A stretch of DNA of 41,249 nt from Kiritimatiellia bacterium (GCA_017481725.1 JAFUOX010000073.1:1-41249), one strand, 5' to 3'; counted from the stretch's first letter, positions 1 through 8,651 are shown. Notes: a model not told the origin generated them from the letters alone. Numbers and translations: made by a program.

Positions 1-470
1 GAGATTGTTGAGGTTGTTGAAGAACCAGAAGCAGTTGAAGAAGTAGCTGAGGCTGTTGAAGAGGCTGTAGAGGAAGCTCCAGTAGACGAGGTTGAGGAGA
101 TTGTTGAGGTTGTTGAAGAACCAGAAGCAGTTGAAGAAGTAGCTGAGGCTGTCGAAGAGGCTGTAGAGGAAGCTCCAGTAGACGAGGTTGAGGAGATTGT
201 TGAGGTTGTTGAAGAACCAGAAGCAGTTGAAGAAGTAGCTGAAGCTGTCGAAGAGGCTGTAGAGGAAGCTCCAGTAGACGAGGTTGAAGAGATTGTTGAG
301 GTTGTTGAAGAACCAGAAGCAGTTGAAGAAGTAGCTGAGGCTGTTGAAGAGGCTGTAGAGGAAGCTCCAGTAGAAGAGGTCGAGGAGTTTGTTGAGGTTG
401 TTGAAGAACCAGAAGCAGTTGAAGAAGTAGCTGAGGCTGTTGAAGAGGTTGTAGAGGAACAGGATACATC
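1..470 (+). repeat. 96-bp (32-codon) in-frame tandem repeat
   Basis: Near-identical units begin at 1, 97, 193, 289 and 385, the last one diverging after about 65 bp. Each encodes 32 residues with the core EIVEVVEEPEAVEEVAEAVE. Units differ at only a few positions (for example GTT/GTC, GAG/GAA), which suggests recent duplication or conversion. A degenerate relative follows at about 540-670. The array continues off the left edge, so the copy number is unknown. Confidence 0.95.
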
Positions 471-3105
471 AAGCATTGGTGCTGCAATTGATTCAATTTT
501 AAATGATGTTGAAGAAGAAATTACAGAAGAAGTTACTGAAGAACCAGAGGTAGTTGAGGAAGTAACTGAGGTTGTCGAAGAGCCTGAAGCAGTTGAAGAA
601 GTAGCTGAGGCTGCTGAAGAGGCTGTAGAGGAAGCCCCAGTAGAAAAGACAGAAGAAACTGTTGAGGTTGCAGATGATCCTGTCACAAAGGCTGTTGATG
701 AAGCAATGACAATTGAGATTGCTCGCCGTGAAGCATATGATAAGCATGCTATTCAGTGCATTACAAATGGTGAGGATGCTCTTGTTCGCGGTAAATATGA
801 TACAGCTATCGCACAGTTTAAGGAAGCAAGTGATTTTGTTCGCGAAAGTCGCAGAGATTTGCGTGTTAAGGTAGATGAGGGTCTTGCAGAAGCATGGTTC
901 CGTAAGGCAGTTATGTACCGTCAGGTCAACAATTTAGCAGATGCAGAGAATGCAGTACGTCAAGCACGTCAGTTAGCACATCCTGCAGCTGAAGAGCTAA
1001 TGGTTCAAATCAAGAAGGATCAAGAAAACCCACCACCACCTCCTCCAGTAAAGCGCATAAAGCGTTGGAATGAGAAGGAATATAAGAATAATATTGCTGA
1101 CATTCGTGCTCGTATGTCTCGTGCTCGTGAGTATTATTCAACAGGTGAGTATGAGCTATGCCGCCGTGAAGTAGAATTCTGCCTACGTGATTATCCATGG
1201 TGCAAGGATGCTGTTGGTCTATTACGTAAGGTAAACACACGCCTTGGTGAGTTTTATGATGATGAGCGTATCACAACTCGTACAGAAATGATTTCTGATG
1301 TTACTAAGGCTTGGACACCAGGCAATTATGGTTTGGATTATGAGGATACAGGTTATGCATCTCGTAGCACAAGCACATCTGAGGAGTCAGTAATTACACT
1401 TGGAACAACAGAGGAAATGAAGATTCTTGAGAAAATGAAGAGAATCACAATTCCAGAGATTGATTTCCGTCAGGCAAATATTACAGACGTTATCACATTC
1501 TTGAGTGAAGCATCTCGTGAATATGATGAGGATAAAGATATTCCAGAGGAGCGTCGTGGTATCAATATTATTCTAAATCTTGGTGCTTCAGCAGAGCCAG
1601 CAGCTGCAGCTCCAGCAGCAGATGACTTCGGTGGTGGCTGGGACAGTGCTCTATCTGATGCGTCCTCCACATCTTCAACAGGAGGAGTTCCACCAATCAC
1701 AACAAGTGCTCGTTTTGTAACACTACTTGATGCAATGAACATGATTATGGATGTTGCAAAGTTAAAGTATCGTGTAAAGGGCAATATGGTTCTTGTAATG
1801 CCAGCTAATGCTCCAGATGGAGAGCTAATTCACCGCATGTATCCAGTTCTACCATCTTTCGTAGAAAAGGCAAAGTCCCTACGTGAGGAAGAAAAGGCTT
1901 CTGGAGATTTTGGCGATGCAATCGCAATTGAAAGCACAAAGTTTGAAGATACTCAGGATTGGAAGAAGTTCTTCGGTGAGCTAGGTGTACAGTGGCCAGA
2001 AGGTTCAACAGTTAAGTATGTTGGTTCAATTGGTAAGTTGATAGTTAAGAACACATCTGAACAGCTTGCTTCTCTTGAGAAGGTTCTTGCTGAACTTAAC
2101 GTAACTCCACACCAGGTTGAAATCGAGGTTCGCTTCGTTGAAGTAATGCAAACAGATCTTGACTCCCTAGGTCTAGAGTGGAATATGAATTCAAATTGGG
2201 GTATTGCTGAGCATCGTCAGGATTCACATCTTGACTATAGCGATCGCCGCCGCATTGAAATGAGCTCAGGTAGCATAACATCTGGCTTCAATTTCTTGTC
2301 AAACAATTCTGAAATGAAGATTAATGATGGCATGCCAATTGCAGATGGAATTGCAACATTCTCATCAATTTTAACAAACCCAGAGCTATCAGTTGTTCTA
2401 CATATGCTATCTACAAAGAAGAACTCTGACTTGCTATCTGCTCCAAAGGTTGTAACTGCTTCTGGTCGTGAGGCAACAATTAAGGTTGTAACAGAATTTA
2501 TCTACCCAACTTCTTATGATGTTGAGATGCTTGAGTCAGATTCTGGTGATGATGATGGTGGCACAACCTATGCAGGTGCTGTTGTTGAGCCATCAGACTT
2601 TATGACTCGTGAGGTAGGTGTTATTCTTTCTGTAACTCCAGAGGTTGCTCCAGATGGTTCTCGTATTTATCTACGTTTGGCTCCATCAGTAATTTCTGAG
2701 CCAACATGGAAGAACTATGGTTCTGAGTACCCAATGTCAGTTCCTGTTGAGAATACAGTTATTGAGTCAGTACTTGGTGGTTTGATTCCTTATACTCGCT
2801 ATGAAACTAAAATGGCAAAGCTTCCAATGGAGCAGCCTTTCTTCCCAGTACGCTCAGTTGTAACGGAGCTTGATGTTTATAATGGTTCAACAGTTGTAAT
2901 GGGTGGTATGATTACAGAGGAAAGAATTGCTTGCGAGGATAAGATTCCTGTTCTCGGTGATATTCCTCTAATCGGTCATCTATTCCGCAACAAGTATGAG
3001 CAGAGCGAGAAGCGTAATCTATTGCTCTTCGTAACAGCTCGCCTTGTAGATGCTGGAGGCCGCGAGGTTAAGAACCCATCTGTAGATGGCATCTTCGCTG
3101 AATAA
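1..3105 (+). CDS. Secretin of a type IV pilus-like/type II secretion system (Amuc_1098-like), 5' end outside window
   Basis: The frame is open from base 1 to the stop at 3103-3105 (1034 visible codons), so the ATG at 706 is internal and the true start lies before the window. Order of parts: a Glu/Val/Ala/Pro-rich repeat region (visible residues 1 to ~230), a TPR-like helical stretch (~235-340), a proline run (PPPPPP), more helical repeats, a Gly/Ala/Ser-rich linker near residue 540, then a C-terminal secretin domain. The domain carries the family signature GGMITEE followed by KIPVLGDIPLIGHLFR and ends LLLFVTARLV. Secretins form multimeric outer-membrane channels; the Verrucomicrobial Amuc_1098 family belongs to a pilus-like system. 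No signal peptide is visible because the N-terminus is missing. Other pilus genes would be expected upstream. The secretin call is firm; the Amuc_1098-type assignment is by overall layout. Confidence 0.88.
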   Translation, partial: EIVEVVEEPEAVEEVAEAVEEAVEEAPVDEVEEIVEVVEEPEAVEEVAEAVEEAVEEAPVDEVEEIVEVVEEPEAVEEVAEAVEEAVEEAPVDEVEEIVEVVEEPEAVEEVAEAVEEAVEEAPVEEVEEFVEVVEEPEAVEEVAEAVEEVVEEQDTSSIGAAIDSILNDVEEEITEEVTEEPEVVEEVTEVVEEPEAVEEVAEAAEEAVEEAPVEKTEETVEVADDPVTKAVDEAMTIEIARREAYDKHAIQCITNGEDALVRGKYDTAIAQFKEASDFVRESRRDLRVKVDEGLAEAWFRKAVMYRQVNNLADAENAVRQARQLAHPAAEELMVQIKKDQENPPPPPPVKRIKRWNEKEYKNNIADIRARMSRAREYYSTGEYELCRREVEFCLRDYPWCKDAVGLLRKVNTRLGEFYDDERITTRTEMISDVTKAWTPGNYGLDYEDTGYASRSTSTSEESVITLGTTEEMKILEKMKRITIPEIDFRQANITDVITFLSEASREYDEDKDIPEERRGINIILNLGASAEPAAAAPAADDFGGGWDSALSDASSTSSTGGVPPITTSARFVTLLDAMNMIMDVAKLKYRVKGNMVLVMPANAPDGELIHRMYPVLPSFVEKAKSLREEEKASGDFGDAIAIESTKFEDTQDWKKFFGELGVQWPEGSTVKYVGSIGKLIVKNTSEQLASLEKVLAELNVTPHQVEIEVRFVEVMQTDLDSLGLEWNMNSNWGIAEHRQDSHLDYSDRRRIEMSSGSITSGFNFLSNNSEMKINDGMPIADGIATFSSILTNPELSVVLHMLSTKKNSDLLSAPKVVTASGREATIKVVTEFIYPTSYDVEMLESDSGDDDGGTTYAGAVVEPSDFMTREVGVILSVTPEVAPDGSRIYLRLAPSVISEPTWKNYGSEYPMSVPVENTVIESVLGGLIPYTRYETKMAKLPMEQPFFPVRSVVTELDVYNGSTVVMGGMITEERIACEDKIPVLGDIPLIGHLFRNKYEQSEKRNLLLFVTARLVDAGGREVKNPSVDGIFAE

Positions 3106-3153
3106 TAAAACTAAATTTGGGCGCCAAATATTGAGCTGCCTGTAGTTTAAAAC

Positions 3154-3186
3154 AAAACAGGTGACTCTCCCAGTCACCTGTTTTTT
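3154..3186 (+). terminator. Rho-independent terminator after the secretin gene
   Basis: A perfect 13-bp stem (3154-3166 with 3172-3184, core ACAGGTGACT/AGTCACCTGT) encloses a 5-base loop CTCCC. Six T residues follow from 3181. It lies 49 bp after the secretin stop and before comM, so it separates the two transcription units. Confidence 0.9.
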
Positions 3187-3234
3187 ACATTAAATAATTA
3201 AAATGCATATACACACAATGAGGAGAATACAATT

Positions 3235-4806
3235 ATGGGATTATCTAAGATTATATCTGGTGCCGTTAACGGCATAGATGCCTATGGCGTTGAAATTGAG
3301 GTTAATTTAACATATGCCGGCGATCCACAAATAGTTATTGTTGGCTTGCCTGATGCTGCTGTTCGAGAAAGCCAATATAGAGTTTGTTCAGCACTTACAA
3401 ATTGCAATTTTCAAGCCTTTAATGGACGCACAGTAGTTAATCTTGCTCCAGCAGATGTTCGTAAAGAAGGTCCAATTTTTGATTTACCGATTGCATTGGG
3501 AATCATTACAACGTATCTTTCAGATCATCTTAAGAAAAAAAAGCAAGAGTTTAAGCCACAATTAGCCATCGAAGAAACAGCTATAATTGGAGAACTTTCT
3601 TTAAGTGGAGAAGTTCGTAAGGTAAAAGGTGTGCTTCCTATAGCAATTAAGCTTCGAGAGATGGGAATTAAGAATTTTCTTGTTCCTAAAGAAAATGCTT
3701 CTGAGGCCGCTGTTGTTAAAGGAATAAATATTTATCCAGTTGAGCATCTTGTAGAGGCTTTGAATATATTACAGGGTGTGGAAGAGGCTAAGCCTATAGT
3801 TTGTGATTTATCTGAATTATCTGCTAAAACAGAGGATAAAGCTTTAGATTTTATAGATGTTAAGGGACAAGAGATGGCAAAACGGGCAATAGAGGTGGCT
3901 GTTGCTGGTGGACACAATATTCTTCTTGTCGGTTCTCCTGGTACAGGTAAATCTATGTTAGCTCGCCGCATTTCATCAATACTTCCTCCAATGTCAGAGG
4001 ATGAGATTATGGAAACAACCAAGATACATAGTATTGCCGGAAAGCTTCCTCCAGATATGCCACTTATGCTTGAGCGACCATTTAGGTCTCCACATCACAC
4101 AGTTTCAGATGCTGGTCTTTTGGGTGGTGGCACACATCCATCTCCCGGTGAGGTAACACTTGCTCATTTGGGCGTACTATTCCTTGATGAGCTTCCAGAG
4201 TTTAATAGAAGTGTGCTTGAGGTAATGCGTCAACCGCTTGAGGATGGTTTTGTTACTATTTCGCGTGCCGCTGGCAGTAATGTTTTTCCTAGTCGTTTTA
4301 TTCTTGTGGCTGCTATGAATCCGTGCCCATGTGGTTATTCCGGTGATTTAAATCATACATGCCGTTGCTCACGTCAGCAAATTCAACGCTATCGAAATAA
4401 GGTTTCAGGACCATTGTTAGATAGAATTGATATCCATATTGAGGTTCCGTCAACTAATTTTACAAATTTACAAGCAATACCTGATGGAGCATCAAGTGCT
4501 GATTTAAAGATGGGTGTAGATGCTGCAAGAGCGGTACAAAAGGAGCGATTTAAAGGACTTGGTTCTATTAGAACAAATGCAGATATGGGCAGACGTGAAA
4601 TAGCTAAATATTGTTATCTCGATGAAGAAACAAGTGAGGTTATGGAATATGCAATGAATGAAATGCATTATAGTCCACGTGCTCATGATAGAATTTTAAA
4701 GGTTGCTCGCACTATTGCAGATATTGCAGGAAGTGATACCATACACCCAGAGCATCTTCAAGAGGCGCTTCAATATCGCGCATTGGATAGAACGCTTTGG
4801 GTTTAA
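3235..4806 (+). CDS. comM: ComM/YifB family Mg-chelatase-like AAA+ ATPase
   Basis: At 523 aa this is the usual length for ComM/YifB. The N-terminal ~170 residues form the ChlI-like S5 fold, including the family opening KIISGAVNGIDAYGVEIEV. The AAA+ core has Walker A GSPGTGKS at residues 233-240 and Walker B VLFLDE (Asp318). It also has the family motif RSPHHTVSDAGLLGGG and a Cys-rich CPCGYSGD...CRC segment. A C-terminal Mg_chelatase_C helical domain follows. In Vibrio and Haemophilus, ComM is a hexameric helicase that promotes branch migration during natural transformation; the family is widespread and its role here is inferred. The start at 3235 has GAGGAG about 9 bp upstream. obgE follows after 26 bp, so the two may be cotranscribed. 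Confidence 0.93.
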   Translation: MGLSKIISGAVNGIDAYGVEIEVNLTYAGDPQIVIVGLPDAAVRESQYRVCSALTNCNFQAFNGRTVVNLAPADVRKEGPIFDLPIALGIITTYLSDHLKKKKQEFKPQLAIEETAIIGELSLSGEVRKVKGVLPIAIKLREMGIKNFLVPKENASEAAVVKGINIYPVEHLVEALNILQGVEEAKPIVCDLSELSAKTEDKALDFIDVKGQEMAKRAIEVAVAGGHNILLVGSPGTGKSMLARRISSILPPMSEDEIMETTKIHSIAGKLPPDMPLMLERPFRSPHHTVSDAGLLGGGTHPSPGEVTLAHLGVLFLDELPEFNRSVLEVMRQPLEDGFVTISRAAGSNVFPSRFILVAAMNPCPCGYSGDLNHTCRCSRQQIQRYRNKVSGPLLDRIDIHIEVPSTNFTNLQAIPDGASSADLKMGVDAARAVQKERFKGLGSIRTNADMGRREIAKYCYLDEETSEVMEYAMNEMHYSPRAHDRILKVARTIADIAGSDTIHPEHLQEALQYRALDRTLWV

Positions 4807-4832
4807 TTTAAGAAAGGTTAAGGTTAGAATAT

Positions 4833-6101
4833 ATGAAAACAAGGCAATTTGTTGATACCTGTCGCATGCATGTTCGTGCTGGTAATGGCGGAAATGGTTC
4901 TGTGAGCTTTCGTCGCGAAAAATTTGTCCCAAAGGGTGGTCCAGACGGAGGAGATGGTGGCCGTGGTGGCAATGTCATCCTTATAGGTGATGAGGATGTA
5001 GATTCATTGGTTGCGATTTTCTTTGACCCACAGCGATTTGCAGAGCATGGTGGTTCTGGTCAGGGACGCCGTAAGCATGGTGCAGATGGTGCAGACCTAT
5101 TTGTTCCTGTTCCTCTTGGTACTGTTATTAAAAATGAAGAAACAGATGAGGTTATTGGTGAAATCACCTCTCATGGTGAATATGTAATTGTTGCAAAGGG
5201 AGGCAAAGGTGGCTTAGGTAATGTTCACTGGAAGCGTCCAGATCACCAAGTGCCTTATGAATATACACCAGGAACAGAGGGAGAGGAATTTTATCTACGT
5301 CTAGACCTAAAGGTTATGGCAGAAGCAGGGTTTGTTGGTTTTCCAAGTGCAGGCAAGTCATCACTTTTGCGCTGCATCACAAGTGCAAAGCCAAAGGTTG
5401 GTGCATATCACTTTACAACACTAAATCCAATTATTGGCACAGTGGTTTTTCCTGAGAAGTTCACAAGCTTCCGTGTGGCTGATATTCCGGGGTTAATTGA
5501 GAATGCACATCTAGGTGTTGGCTTGGGGCATAGCTTCTTGCGTCATATCGAGCGCTCAAAGGTGCTTGTATTTGTAATTGATATGGCAGGAACAGATGGA
5601 CGCGAGCCAATAGATGATTACAATGCGCTATTGCATGAGCTAGAGATGCGTGACCCAGAGCTACTAAAGCGTAAGCGCATTATTGTTGCTAATAAGATGG
5701 ATATTGAGGGAGCAAAGGAAAAACTTGCTGAATTTCGTGAGAAGTCAGGAGAAAAGCCTATTGAAATTTCTGCTACAGAAAATAAAGGCACAAAGCTTCT
5801 TGTGTCACGTCTTGAGCGAATCATTAAGCCTCAGCCTAAAACTACAGGCCGCAATGTAGCAACAGTTACCCATAAGCAAATAAAAATGCAGACCCTTGGT
5901 GCTCGCACATTAAAGGCTGGCGTTACAGCAAAGGCAGTAGCTGAAAAGCCAGTGAAGGAGCGTGCACAAAAAACTGGGCGTGAATCATCTAAGGGTTATA
6001 CTCCTCCACGTGAATTAGGTGGTAGAGGTGAAAATCCAACTGCTGAGGATGTTATTTCAGAAGAGAAATTGAAGAAAGCAAGCTCTTTTCTAAAGTTCTA
6101 A
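4833..6101 (+). CDS. obgE: Obg family GTPase (ribosome assembly/stress)
   Basis: This is a ribosome-associated GTPase for late 50S assembly. Residues 1-160 form the glycine-rich Obg fold (GNGGNGSVSFRREKF, GGPDGGDGGRGGNV). The G domain follows: G1 GFPSAGKSS starting at residue 169, switch I FTTLNPIIG, G3 DIPGLIENAH, G4 NKMD and G5 SATENKG. The core ends near residue 340. Another ~85 residues follow that are Lys/Arg/Thr-rich and low in complexity, and no TGS or OCT domain is recognisable. The total of 422 aa is therefore longer than the minimal family form, and the tail is its odd feature. It sits between comM (26 bp upstream) and the NYN-domain gene (18 bp to the preferred start), probably in one operon. 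Confidence 0.95.
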   Translation: MKTRQFVDTCRMHVRAGNGGNGSVSFRREKFVPKGGPDGGDGGRGGNVILIGDEDVDSLVAIFFDPQRFAEHGGSGQGRRKHGADGADLFVPVPLGTVIKNEETDEVIGEITSHGEYVIVAKGGKGGLGNVHWKRPDHQVPYEYTPGTEGEEFYLRLDLKVMAEAGFVGFPSAGKSSLLRCITSAKPKVGAYHFTTLNPIIGTVVFPEKFTSFRVADIPGLIENAHLGVGLGHSFLRHIERSKVLVFVIDMAGTDGREPIDDYNALLHELEMRDPELLKRKRIIVANKMDIEGAKEKLAEFREKSGEKPIEISATENKGTKLLVSRLERIIKPQPKTTGRNVATVTHKQIKMQTLGARTLKAGVTAKAVAEKPVKERAQKTGRESSKGYTPPRELGGRGENPTAEDVISEEKLKKASSFLKF

Positions 6102-6119
6102 ATTTTGGAAGGGGCGTAT

Positions 6120-7484
6120 GTGAAAATTCTTGATTTTGAGATACCTGAGCAAATTCAAAACGAATGCATTGCTTCGATAAAGAGGCTTAGCAATGATTCT
6201 TTATTTGAATTTTGTAGGAATAAGGAGCTTGCTAAATATTTTGGAGGCATTCGTCCAATTCCATCAAATGCTGGATTACTAAAAAGCAAGATTCTTAACC
6301 TTTTACCAAGTGGGCATGACGTAATTATATATTTCTTGCGTGAAGCTTCATTATATCAGCGTTTTACCATAGTGCTTTCATCAGAAGCATTAACTCGTGG
6401 ATTTTCCTCATTAGAAAAGTCATTTGGTTCTGCTCCAATTCTGCTTGCAATGCTTTTAGATGATCGAGAGTCTATACGAGAATTTGCTCAAAAGAAATGT
6501 GAGCAAATTATCGAGTGGAAGAGTGTTCCAGAATCTCAGGAAGAAGCACAGGCCGCCTTTAAAGAAACATTTGCTCCTTTTATAAATGAGATTTCACACC
6601 TATTGAATAAGCCAGAGGTGCGAGAGGTTGTCCGAGAAGTCAAATCTGAGCTTCCTCCTGCTGAAGCAAAGGAACTATCTGAGCTTCGTAAGGAAGTAAA
6701 CGCTTTGCGTAAGGTACAAAGCGAAGCCTATTCTTTTGCAAACGAGCTTACTCAGCAGCAAGAAAAGACTGCTCGCCTAGAACGAGAAAAAGCATCAATA
6801 TTAGATAATGATAGAGAGCTTCGCCAAGAGAATAAACAGCTTAAAAGCTCAATAGATAGGCTGACACACGAAAATTCAAAGCTGTGTGAAAAAATAAGCT
6901 ACCTAGAAGAAAAAGTAGATGCAATAAGACAATCAAAGCATGCTCAGCAGGAACGTTATGAAACGCGTCTAAAGCAAGCAACTAAATCTGCCTTTGATGA
7001 AAGCTATATTCAGGAAACACAGAAGCTTGAAAAAGAACGAAATCCAGCAGCAGAATTTTTTGCAGTATATGCTCAGAATGGCTTTTTTAAGGAAAATACC
7101 GAAGCCGCTTTAATAATTGATGGGCATAATGTTCTAAATAAAGACTATTATCAATCTCTTGATTTATCACATGAAGAAATACGAATGATGCTTGCTAGGG
7201 CATTGAGTAAGCTCTTTGACTTTTTGCCAAGGCTTCGAATTTATCTCTACTTTGATAGTTATAGCGAATCTACCAATAATTTCGGTGATGAACGCTTGAT
7301 AATTAAATATTCAGGTGGAATTGGAGAGCATCGAGCTGACCGCGAAATAAAAAAGGAATATGGACATCTTCTTTTAGCAGAGGAAAAATTTATATTCCTA
7401 GTGACTGATGATAATGATATTCGCGACTATTGCTCTGAAGCTGGAATAATTTCTTCAGAAGATTTAATCCGTTTAATAAAATAG
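6120..7484 (+). CDS. Coiled-coil protein with C-terminal NYN (YacP-like) nuclease domain
   Basis: I prefer the GTG start at 6120: GGAAGGGG (6107-6114) sits 5 bp upstream. The in-frame TTG at 6105 has no such site and would fall across it. That gives 454 aa. The first ~170 residues are helical and not recognised. Residues ~190-310 are a long charged coiled coil rich in Glu, Lys, Gln and Arg. The last ~130 residues match the NYN/PIN-like fold, with acidic motifs in order: LIIDGHNVLN, LYFDSYS, HRADREI and FLVTDDNDIRDYC. NYN domains are metal-dependent RNases; the YacP (Rae1) type cleaves mRNA at the ribosome. Placement directly after obgE suggests a ribosome-linked RNA role, which is inference. 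The gene ends in TAG. Confidence 0.75.
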   Translation: MKILDFEIPEQIQNECIASIKRLSNDSLFEFCRNKELAKYFGGIRPIPSNAGLLKSKILNLLPSGHDVIIYFLREASLYQRFTIVLSSEALTRGFSSLEKSFGSAPILLAMLLDDRESIREFAQKKCEQIIEWKSVPESQEEAQAAFKETFAPFINEISHLLNKPEVREVVREVKSELPPAEAKELSELRKEVNALRKVQSEAYSFANELTQQQEKTARLEREKASILDNDRELRQENKQLKSSIDRLTHENSKLCEKISYLEEKVDAIRQSKHAQQERYETRLKQATKSAFDESYIQETQKLEKERNPAAEFFAVYAQNGFFKENTEAALIIDGHNVLNKDYYQSLDLSHEEIRMMLARALSKLFDFLPRLRIYLYFDSYSESTNNFGDERLIIKYSGGIGEHRADREIKKEYGHLLLAEEKFIFLVTDDNDIRDYCSEAGIISSEDLIRLIK

Positions 7485-7546
7485 CATAGGATTTAGAAAA
7501 AAATAATATCACAAAGTAAGTGATAAAGTGAGCTGTATGTTTCTAA

Positions 7547-7611
7547 TTGCCGTTATCGGCAAAATATATCACGGCTAAATTATGAATATACGATTGTTTT
7601 CTTGCCGATAA
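7547..7611. repeat. Inverted repeats, candidate operator of the Fic gene
   Basis: A compact palindrome TTGCCG-TTAT-CGGCAA lies at 7547-7562. Its right part TTATCGGCAA (7553-7562) is repeated as an exact reverse complement, TTGCCGATAA, at 7602-7611. The second copy falls inside the -35/-10 spacer of the promoter at 7594-7622, as expected for a repressor site. No regulator is proven; the HTH region of the Fic protein itself is one candidate. Confidence 0.55.
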
Positions 7612-7622
7612 TATAGTATAAT
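7594..7622 (+). promoter_or_regulatory. Sigma70-type promoter for the Fic gene
   Basis: TTGTTT (7594-7599) and a perfect TATAAT (7617-7622) are separated by 17 bp. The Fic start is 46 bp downstream of the -10 box. The spacer contains the repeat arm TTGCCGATAA. Confidence 0.65.
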
Positions 7623-7667
7623 AAATTTATAATAAAATATTATATCCTTATAAAAGGTGGAATACAG

Positions 7668-8513
7668 ATGATCTATCTTTCAGTTATTGAAATAGCCAAA
7701 AAATGGAATATGTCTGAACGTAGTGTGCGCAACTACTGTGCACAGGGACGTATTGGTGGTGTATTTCTTACAGGCAAAACATGGAATATTCCAGAAGATG
7801 CAGAAAAACCAGAAAGAAAAAAAAGAAAATCTAGTAAGCCTGAAACTTTATTGGAAATATTGAAACGTGAAAAAGATGACAAGCACCATGGCGGTATTTA
7901 CCATAAAACACAGATAGACCTGACATATAACTCAAACCATATTGAGGGCAGTCGTCTTACACACGACCAAACACGATATATCTTTGAAACAAACACTATT
8001 GGCATAGGAAACGAAGCAGTAAACGTGGACGATGTTATCGAAACAACAAATCACTTTCGCTGTATCGATATGATTATTGATAATGCTAAATGTGCTTTAA
8101 CAGAGAAATTTATTAAAGAACTCCACAAAGCCCTTAAGTCAGGCACAACAGATTCTTACAAAGATTGGTTTGCTGTTGGTAATTATAAAAAAGTTCCAAA
8201 CGAGGTTGGTGGGATGGAAACAGTGTTACCTGAAGCTGTTTCAGAAGAAATTAAAAAACTTTTGGCTGAATATAGCAGTAAAGAAAACAAAACCTTTGAA
8301 GATATTCTTGATTTCCATGTTAAGTTTGAACGTATCCACCCGTTTCAGGATGGTAATGGACGTATCGGTAGACTTATTATGTTCAAAGAGTGTCTAAAAC
8401 ACAATATAGTTCCATTCATTATTGAAAATAACCTCAAAATGTTTTATTACAGAGGGCTTAAAGAATGGAATATTGAAAAAGGGTATCTCACAGACACCTG
8501 TATGACAGCATAG
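7668..8513 (+). CDS. HTH-Fic domain protein (AMPylase-type), C-terminus cut by a nonsense codon
   Basis: 281 aa. Residues 1-45 resemble a MerR-like helix-turn-helix (IAKKWNMSERSVRNYCAQGR) with the wing GKTWNIPEDA. The Fic core carries the complete motif HPFQDGNGRIGR at residues 224-235 (catalytic His224). An autoinhibitory motif of the (S/T)xxxE(G/N) type occurs as SNHIEG (Ser89, Glu93, Gly94), upstream of the core as in class II Fic proteins. Fic enzymes transfer AMP or other nucleotides to target hydroxyls; the target here is unknown. The frame stops at TAG 8511-8513 but stays open for 14 more codons to TAA at 8556-8558. Those codons give a tail like that of full-length relatives. AAGGTGG precedes the ATG. 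AAA-rich Lys codons and an isolated promoter suggest recent acquisition. Confidence 0.88.
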   Translation: MIYLSVIEIAKKWNMSERSVRNYCAQGRIGGVFLTGKTWNIPEDAEKPERKKRKSSKPETLLEILKREKDDKHHGGIYHKTQIDLTYNSNHIEGSRLTHDQTRYIFETNTIGIGNEAVNVDDVIETTNHFRCIDMIIDNAKCALTEKFIKELHKALKSGTTDSYKDWFAVGNYKKVPNEVGGMETVLPEAVSEEIKKLLAEYSSKENKTFEDILDFHVKFERIHPFQDGNGRIGRLIMFKECLKHNIVPFIIENNLKMFYYRGLKEWNIEKGYLTDTCMTA

Positions 8514-8558
8514 GATAAATATAAAGCTTATCTGGATTATTTCAGGATTGCATACTAA
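8514..8558 (+). pseudogene. Detached C-terminal tail of the Fic gene
   Basis: This stretch is in frame with the Fic gene after its TAG. It reads DKYKAYLDYFRIAY and then TAA. Related HTH-Fic proteins, as I recall them, end in a similar Q-D-x-Y-K-x-Y-L-D-Y-F-R-I segment, so CAG to TAG is the simplest explanation. Confidence 0.6.
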
Positions 8559-8651
8559 TGGGACAATCGGATGCAATTGTTATGCTTTATGTTTTTGCTT
8601 CAAAAAGCTATCTAACACCCTTTAAATGACAATAACAGAGAGGTTAAATAT

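Noticed and set aside
1..470. Regular repeats that might be read as a CRISPR array
   Set aside because: There are no unique spacers; the 96-bp units are contiguous, in frame and coding.
499..747. Minus-strand frame of 82 codons, Phe/Asn/Leu-rich
   Set aside because: Antisense of the Glu-rich secretin repeat; no ribosome site and no homology.
7485..7667. A small antitoxin gene ahead of Fic (fic/fic-antitoxin pair)
   Set aside because: No frame with a start and ribosome site is present; the inhibitory motif is inside the Fic protein itself.
8511..8513. TAG recoded as Gln in the Fic gene
   Set aside because: Several normal genes in the window end in TAG at the expected family length, so TAG is a real stop.
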